DNA of 17,009 bases from an uncultured Rhodospirillales bacterium (GTDB lineage: Bacteria > Pseudomonadota > Alphaproteobacteria > RF32 > CAG-239). The stretch spans positions 1-17,009 of the forward strand of contig CADBMA010000126.1 of NCBI GenBank assembly GCA_902795665.1, given 5' to 3'. Shown here in pieces: positions 13,675-17,009 of this stretch (position 1 is the first letter of the stretch; every line of letters starts with the position of its first letter). The notes under the pieces are model-generated. The model was not told where the DNA came from and ran no database searches. It saw only the letters and a list, made by a program, of their open reading frames with translations. The translations under genes and the position numbers were made by a program.

Positions 13675-14911
13675 AACGCAAAGCCTCCACCGGATCCATT
13701 TTTGCAGCGCGATATGCCGGATATATGGTTGCTAAGAATGAAAGCAATAAGGAAATAAGCACAATCATAATCACCTCGTTTGGATTGATCTGTGCCGGCA
13801 AGCGCGATAAGAAATAAATTTCTGCCGAAAATAATTCACGACCGGAGATATTTTGCAAAAACTGGCGGATATTTTCAATATTTTCGCAGAATAAAACTCC
13901 CAAGATTACCCCGATAGCCGTTCCAACCACACCAATAAATGCGCCATCCATGAAAAATATACGCATAATCATGCCTTTGGTGGCTCCCATAGTACGCAGG
14001 ACCGCAATATCGCGCCCCTTATCTTTGACCAGCATAATCAGTCCGGTGATAATGTTAAATGCCGCAACCAAAATTATTAATGTTAAAATCAAAAACATTA
14101 CATTGCGTTCAACATCAATTGCATTAAAAAAGGCTGCATTTGATTGTTTCCAGTCAAAAATATATGCCCCATCACCAATACCATCGCGGATAATCATACG
14201 AGTTTGGTTAAGCTGCTCGGGATTTTTAAGTGTAACGTCTATATTGGTAACTGTATCACCAATGCCAAAATAGGTTTGTGCTGTATCCAACGGCATAAAT
14301 ATGAAATTGGCATCGTATTCATACATACCGAGGTTGAATGTTCCGGCAATGCGGTATGATTTCATCCGTGGAACCGTACCAAATGCGGTAATTTTGCCAT
14401 TTGGAGAAATGAGGGTTATTTCATCTCCGGTAACCAAGCCCATTTTTTGAGCCAACCGATAGCCGACTAAAACATTATTTTCGACAAATTCATCCATATT
14501 GATAGCAGCAACACCATTGCGCAGGGTTTCTTTGTTTTCAATATCTTCACGCCGCAATCCACGAATCATTGCCCCTTCTGCGGCTCTTCCTGAAGAAACC
14601 AGCAGTTGTTTTTCAATCATGGGGATTGCCTGTTCGACATTATCAATAAGGTTGATGTCTGCTATTGCTTGTTTGTAGTTATTAAATGGCATGCCACTGT
14701 TAGACACTATACCGATGTGGCCATTGATACCCAAAATTCGCCCTAAGAGTTCACTGCGAAAACCATTCATTACTGACATAACAATAATCAGGGTTGCCAC
14801 TCCCAAAGCTATTCCGGTAAAGGCAAAACCGGTAATTACCGATATGAAGCCCTCTTTGCGCTTGGCTTTAAGGTAGCGTTTAGCTACTGTACGTTCAAAT
14901 TTGCCGAACAT
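13667..14911 (-). CDS. Lipoprotein-releasing permease, LolC/LolE family
   Basis: This is the membrane part of the Lol exporter. The 414 residues show the family layout: a first membrane helix at about 24-46 (FISVITGFAFTGIALGVATL), preceded by the typical FERTVAKRYLKAKRKE, a large periplasmic domain (about 50-265), and three C-terminal helices (for example MFLILTLIILVAAFNIITGL and IMIVLISLLLSFLATIYPAY), ending in AAKMDPVEALRYE. Only one LolC/E-type gene is next to lolD, so it probably acts as a homodimer, as known for the single-permease type found in Alphaproteobacteria. I chose ATG 14911 because GGAG precedes it and the product then begins MFGKFERTVA; a start at 14968 would add 19 unlikely residues. 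It leads the lol operon behind its own promoter. Confidence 0.94.
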   Translation of the reverse strand: MFGKFERTVAKRYLKAKRKEGFISVITGFAFTGIALGVATLIIVMSVMNGFRSELLGRILGINGHIGIVSNSGMPFNNYKQAIADINLIDNVEQAIPMIEKQLLVSSGRAAEGAMIRGLRREDIENKETLRNGVAAINMDEFVENNVLVGYRLAQKMGLVTGDEITLISPNGKITAFGTVPRMKSYRIAGTFNLGMYEYDANFIFMPLDTAQTYFGIGDTVTNIDVTLKNPEQLNQTRMIIRDGIGDGAYIFDWKQSNAAFFNAIDVERNVMFLILTLIILVAAFNIITGLIMLVKDKGRDIAVLRTMGATKGMIMRIFFMDGAFIGVVGTAIGVILGVLFCENIENIRQFLQNISGRELFSAEIYFLSRLPAQINPNEVIMIVLISLLLSFLATIYPAYRAAKMDPVEALRYE

Positions 14912-14923
14912 AATCAAATACTC

Positions 14924-14938
14924 CGTTATTTTATAACG
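14924..14938. repeat. Palindrome at the lolC/E transcription start
   Basis: CGTTAT (14924-14929) and ATAACG (14933-14938) form a perfect 6-base inverted repeat around TTT. On the minus strand it lies just downstream of the candidate -10 box and ends at the GGAG ribosome binding site. It could be an operator spanning the transcription start, or a chance palindrome; a fully transcribed hairpin is less likely because transcription should begin within it. Confidence 0.45.
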
Positions 14939-14939
14939 A

Positions 14940-14968
14940 GATATACAAGATAACCCTATTTTATGCAA
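14940..14968 (-). promoter_or_regulatory. Candidate promoter of the lol operon
   Basis: On the minus strand TTGCAT (14968-14963) and TATATC (14945-14940) are separated by 17 bases, 29 bases or so before the lolC/E start. It lies in the 65-base gap after prfC is read divergently away, on the same strand, so read-through from prfC is also possible. Confidence 0.45.
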
Positions 14969-14976
14969 GTTTTAAA

Positions 14977-16566
14977 TCAGTTTATTACCTGTTCGCGGGT
15001 TTTACTCAAAACCAGCTCGGGAAAATCTTCTTTAATTTTGTTTAAGTGCCATGCATTACGAGCCAAAAACACATTCTGCCCGTTATTGTCGAGCGCAATA
15101 TTCATCTGGTTTGTGTCATAAAACTTTTTCCAAACTGTTTTATCTTCACAACTTACCCAACGGGCGGTGTAGTATTGAGTCGACTCAAACATCACCGGCA
15201 AACCGAACTCGTTTTTGATGCGGTCTGCCATAACCTCAAACTGCAAAACTCCGACCACGCCGACAATCCACTCAGCACCGATAATCGGCTTGAAAATGCT
15301 TGCTCCGCCCTCCTCGGCTATTTGTTTCAAAGCATCACCCAAATGTTTTGATTTTAACGGATCAAGTGAACGAACTGACTTCAGCAATTCCGGTGCAAAA
15401 CTCGGAATTCCGGTAAAATGCAATTTTTCGCCCTCGGTCAAGCTATCGCCAATCCTCAACTGTCCATGGTTGGGAATGCCGATAATATCTCCGGGGAATG
15501 CGTCTTCTGCCAGTTCGCGCTCTTGCGCCAAAAACATCACCGGAGTTGCAACTTTGAGCGGTTTTCCGTCGCGCACCATGGTCAAGGTCATGCCGCGTTT
15601 GAAGTGCCCCGAACAAATACGCATAAAAGCAATGCGGTCGCGGTGTTTGGGGTCCATATTGGCTTGTATCTTAAAAACAAAGCCTGTAACTTTGTTTTCT
15701 TCAGGTTTAACATCTCTTTCGACAGTCGGTCTCGGCAAAGGCTGCGGAGCCAGCTCGTGCAAACCTTCTAAAACCTCTTTTACGCCAAAATTGTTGATTG
15801 CCGAACCAAAAAATACAGGTGTCAACGCACCATCGAGGTAGGCTTGCTTGTCAAAATTTGGGCAAAGCTCACGCACCATTTCAACATCTTCACGCAGTTT
15901 TGCCACAGCATGAGCCGGCAAAAGCTTGTCCAGCTTTTTGTCATCCAGACCTTGGCAGGTTTCAATGGTAGCATTAATCTGCGACTTATCGCCGGTTTTG
16001 TTCATCAATATCAACTGGTCGTTTATCAGGTCATAACAGCCAAGAAAATCTTTTCCCATTCCAATCGGCCAACTTGCAGGAGTTACATCCAAAGCAAGAG
16101 TTTTTTCAATATCGTCAAGCAACTCAAACGGATCTCTGCCCTCGCGGTCAAGCTTGTTGATAAAAGTGATAATCGGAACATTACGCAAACGGCAAACTTC
16201 AAACAACTTTTTGGTTTGTGTTTCGATACCCTTTGCGGAGTCAATGACCATCACAGCCGAATCGACAGCAGTAAGAACACGGTAGGTATCTTCGGAAAAA
16301 TCCTCGTGACCGGGGGTGTCTAAAAGATTGAAAGTAATATCTTTATATTCAAAGTTCATTACCGATGAGGCGACAGAAATTCCGCGTTCTTGTTCAACTT
16401 TCATCCAGTCGGAGCGGGCGTGGCGGTTTTCGCCCCGTGCTTTTACGGCACCGGCTTGTTGAATGGCACCGCCGAAAAGAAGGAGCTTTTCGGTTAAAGT
16501 GGTTTTACCGGCATCGGGGTGAGAAATAATCGCAAAAGTTTTGCGCGGATTGATTTTATTGGTCAT
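14977..16566 (-). CDS. prfC: Peptide chain release factor 3
   Basis: RF3 is a GTPase that removes RF1 and RF2 from the ribosome after termination. The 529 residues carry G1 SHPDAGKTT (15-23), the switch region ERGISVASSVM (60-70), G3 DTPGH (83-87), G4 NKLD (137-140), and the RF3-typical stretches HARSDWMKVEQERGIS, FFGSAINNFGVKEVL and GVVGVLQFEVM. Length and motifs match RF3 rather than EF-G, which is longer. I chose ATG 16566, giving MTNKINPRKTFAIISH; an in-frame TTG at 16578 adds four residues without better support, and the GAG in front of the ATG is only a weak binding site. The gene ends 66 bases before the lolC/E start on the same strand. Confidence 0.96.
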   Translation of the reverse strand: MTNKINPRKTFAIISHPDAGKTTLTEKLLLFGGAIQQAGAVKARGENRHARSDWMKVEQERGISVASSVMNFEYKDITFNLLDTPGHEDFSEDTYRVLTAVDSAVMVIDSAKGIETQTKKLFEVCRLRNVPIITFINKLDREGRDPFELLDDIEKTLALDVTPASWPIGMGKDFLGCYDLINDQLILMNKTGDKSQINATIETCQGLDDKKLDKLLPAHAVAKLREDVEMVRELCPNFDKQAYLDGALTPVFFGSAINNFGVKEVLEGLHELAPQPLPRPTVERDVKPEENKVTGFVFKIQANMDPKHRDRIAFMRICSGHFKRGMTLTMVRDGKPLKVATPVMFLAQERELAEDAFPGDIIGIPNHGQLRIGDSLTEGEKLHFTGIPSFAPELLKSVRSLDPLKSKHLGDALKQIAEEGGASIFKPIIGAEWIVGVVGVLQFEVMADRIKNEFGLPVMFESTQYYTARWVSCEDKTVWKKFYDTNQMNIALDNNGQNVFLARNAWHLNKIKEDFPELVLSKTREQVIN

Positions 16567-16604
16567 TTTTTCGCTCAAAATACATTATTTTCAAATTTAA
16601 GCGG

Positions 16605-16633
16605 ATAAAAACACATTTATTGCAATTTGGCAA
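16605..16633 (-). promoter_or_regulatory. Candidate prfC promoter
   Basis: On the minus strand TTGCCA (16633-16628) and TTTTAT (16610-16605) are 17 bases apart, about 40 bases ahead of the prfC start. The match is moderate. Confidence 0.35.
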
Positions 16634-16643
16634 GGCTAATTAT

Positions 16644-16670
16644 CCGATTTTTGTTCTTTTAATAAATCGG
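16644..16670. repeat. Hairpin in the prfC to tRNA-Leu intergenic region
   Basis: CCGATTT (16644-16650) and AAATCGG (16664-16670) form a perfect 7-base stem around a 13-base T-rich loop. No gene is assigned here. It is not followed by a T-run on either strand, so it is not a terminator. Confidence 0.5.
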
Positions 16671-16734
16671 CAATGTCAATCTTTATTGTATCGACCACCG
16701 CAAGAAAAAGAACTGCAAATAAATGATAGAAACC

Positions 16735-16770
16735 GGATTAAATTGCGGTTTAATCCACTTTTTTATTTTT
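16735..16770 (+). terminator. Terminator-like hairpin upstream of tRNA-Leu
   Basis: GGATTAAA (16735-16742) and TTTAATCC (16749-16756) form a perfect 8-base stem with loop TTGCGG, followed on the plus strand by ACTTTTTTATTTTT. It has the form of an intrinsic terminator, but no plus-strand gene is visible upstream of it. It may end an unrecognised small transcript or insulate the tRNA promoter that begins a few bases later. Confidence 0.55.
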
Positions 16771-16775
16771 AGGTC

Positions 16776-16803
16776 TTGATTTATGTAAAAAAACAGCTAC
16801 TAT
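16776..16803 (+). promoter_or_regulatory. Promoter of tRNA-Leu and probably tig
   Basis: TTGATT (16776-16781) and TACTAT (16798-16803) with a 16-base spacer place the transcription start near 16810, only a few bases before the mature tRNA 5' end at 16817. The short leader and the GC-containing stretch after the -10 box fit a stable-RNA promoter. Confidence 0.6.
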
Positions 16804-16816
16804 GCGTTACGTTAGT

Positions 16817-16901
16817 GCGGGCGTGGTGAAATTGGTAGACACGTCAGACTTAGGATCTGATGACGCAAGTCGTGGGGGTTCAAGTCCCTTCGCCCGTACC
16901 A
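16817..16901 (+). tRNA. tRNA-Leu, anticodon UAG
   Basis: The 85-base gene folds into a class II cloverleaf. The acceptor stem is GCGGGCG (16817-16823) with CGCCCGT (16891-16897); the anticodon stem TCAGA (16844-16848) and TCTGA (16856-16860) encloses CTTAGGA, with anticodon TAG at 16851-16853. A long variable arm (GAC GCAA GTC) and a normal T arm (GGGGG TTCAAGT CCCTT) follow. The discriminator is A (16898) and CCA is encoded (16899-16901). It reads CUA and probably CUG codons. The first pair is G1-U72, a wobble, where leucine tRNAs normally have G-C. tig begins 31 bases downstream. Confidence 0.97.
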
Positions 16902-16932
16902 TTTTTGTTTCAACAAGAAAGAGAATAATAAT

Positions 16933-17009
16933 ATGAAAACTAAAGAATTAAAAGCCAGCGGTCTTAATAAGAAATATTCCGTTACTATCGAAAATGAAGA
17001 ATTTGAAGC
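16933..17009 (+). CDS. tig: Trigger factor, N-terminal start only
   Basis: The frame starts at ATG 16933 and leaves the window after 25 codons: MKTKELKASGLNKKYSVTIE and on. This matches the beginning of trigger factor (ribosome-bound chaperone and prolyl isomerase), where a short strand is followed by a Gly-Leu-Lys-Arg-like turn and a valine-rich strand before the ribosome-binding helix. The position directly after tRNA-Leu supports the call, since this order is common in Alphaproteobacteria, usually followed by clpP, clpX and lon. A purine-rich AAGAAAGAG precedes the start. Only the first part of the ribosome-binding domain is visible. Confidence 0.8.
   Translation, partial: MKTKELKASGLNKKYSVTIENEEFE

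Noticed and set aside
12961..14911. Whether the permease and ATPase could be MacB- or FtsX/FtsE-like
   Set aside because: The LolD-specific motif and the N- and C-terminal signatures of the permease fit LolC/E; MacB would be one fused protein.
15215..15841. A 209-codon open frame on the plus strand opposite prfC
   Set aside because: It lies entirely within the antisense of a fully recognisable RF3 gene, has no plausible ribosome binding site, and its residues show no domain.
16670..16690. A perfect TTGACA on the minus strand upstream of prfC
   Set aside because: No -10 box stands at a suitable distance downstream, so it was not called a promoter.
16673..16726. A 17-residue open frame ahead of the orphan terminator
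   Set aside because: No ribosome binding site and no recognisable leader-peptide pattern such as a run of one amino acid; chance is the simpler explanation.
1..17009. CRISPR arrays, insertion sequences, phage genes, rRNA
   Set aside because: No spaced repeats, transposase motifs, terminal inverted repeats flanking a gene, or rRNA-like sequence were seen on either strand.

Overview
The window looks like a chromosomal stretch of an AT-rich alphaproteobacterium. The best clues are the tRNA-Leu gene directly ahead of trigger factor (tig), an order common in Alphaproteobacteria; a single LolC/E-type permease paired with LolD; a family 4-like uracil-DNA glycosylase of the form I associate with this class; and a KpsF/GutQ isomerase next to the Lpt genes. 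It uses the standard code. It resembles the uncultured, host-associated, partly reduced alphaproteobacteria known from gut metagenomes, but that placement is inference. No insertion sequence, phage gene, CRISPR array or other sign of recent transfer was seen; the window is mostly housekeeping and envelope genes with a few unrecognised secreted proteins among them.

Layout. (1) 1-1889, minus strand: two exported proteins of unknown function, one cut by the window edge. (2) 2068-6169, plus strand: an LPS and stress block, kdsD, a fused lptC-lptA gene, lptB, hpf and ptsN. rpoN, which usually sits between lptB and hpf, is absent; a promoter-like sequence occupies the gap. A strong bidirectional terminator ends the block. 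(3) 6214-9741, minus strand: a small membrane protein with its own promoter, then an apparent operon read from 9741 downward of two exported four-cysteine proteins, which look like distant paralogs, and a soluble lytic transglycosylase. (4) 9825-10589, minus strand: a family 4-like uracil-DNA glycosylase, divergent from a 601-residue TPR protein (10730-12535, plus). (5) 12578-14911, minus strand: lolC/E, lolD and a small exported EF-hand protein, in that transcriptional order, converging on the TPR gene at a shared terminator. (6) 14977-16566, minus strand: prfC (release factor 3). (7) 16817-17009, plus strand: tRNA-Leu(UAG) and the start of tig, behind an intergenic region with two hairpins, one terminator-like and without an obvious gene to terminate.

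Most of the window serves the cell envelope: KdsD makes the Kdo precursor, the Lpt proteins move LPS to the outer membrane, LolCD releases lipoproteins toward the outer membrane, and Slt trims peptidoglycan. The unknown exported proteins sit among these genes, and two of them (the four-cysteine pair) appear to be co-transcribed with slt. The strongest unusual points are the LptC-LptA fusion, the four-cysteine pair linked to slt, the EF-hand protein attached to the Lol operon, and the loss of rpoN from an otherwise conserved order.
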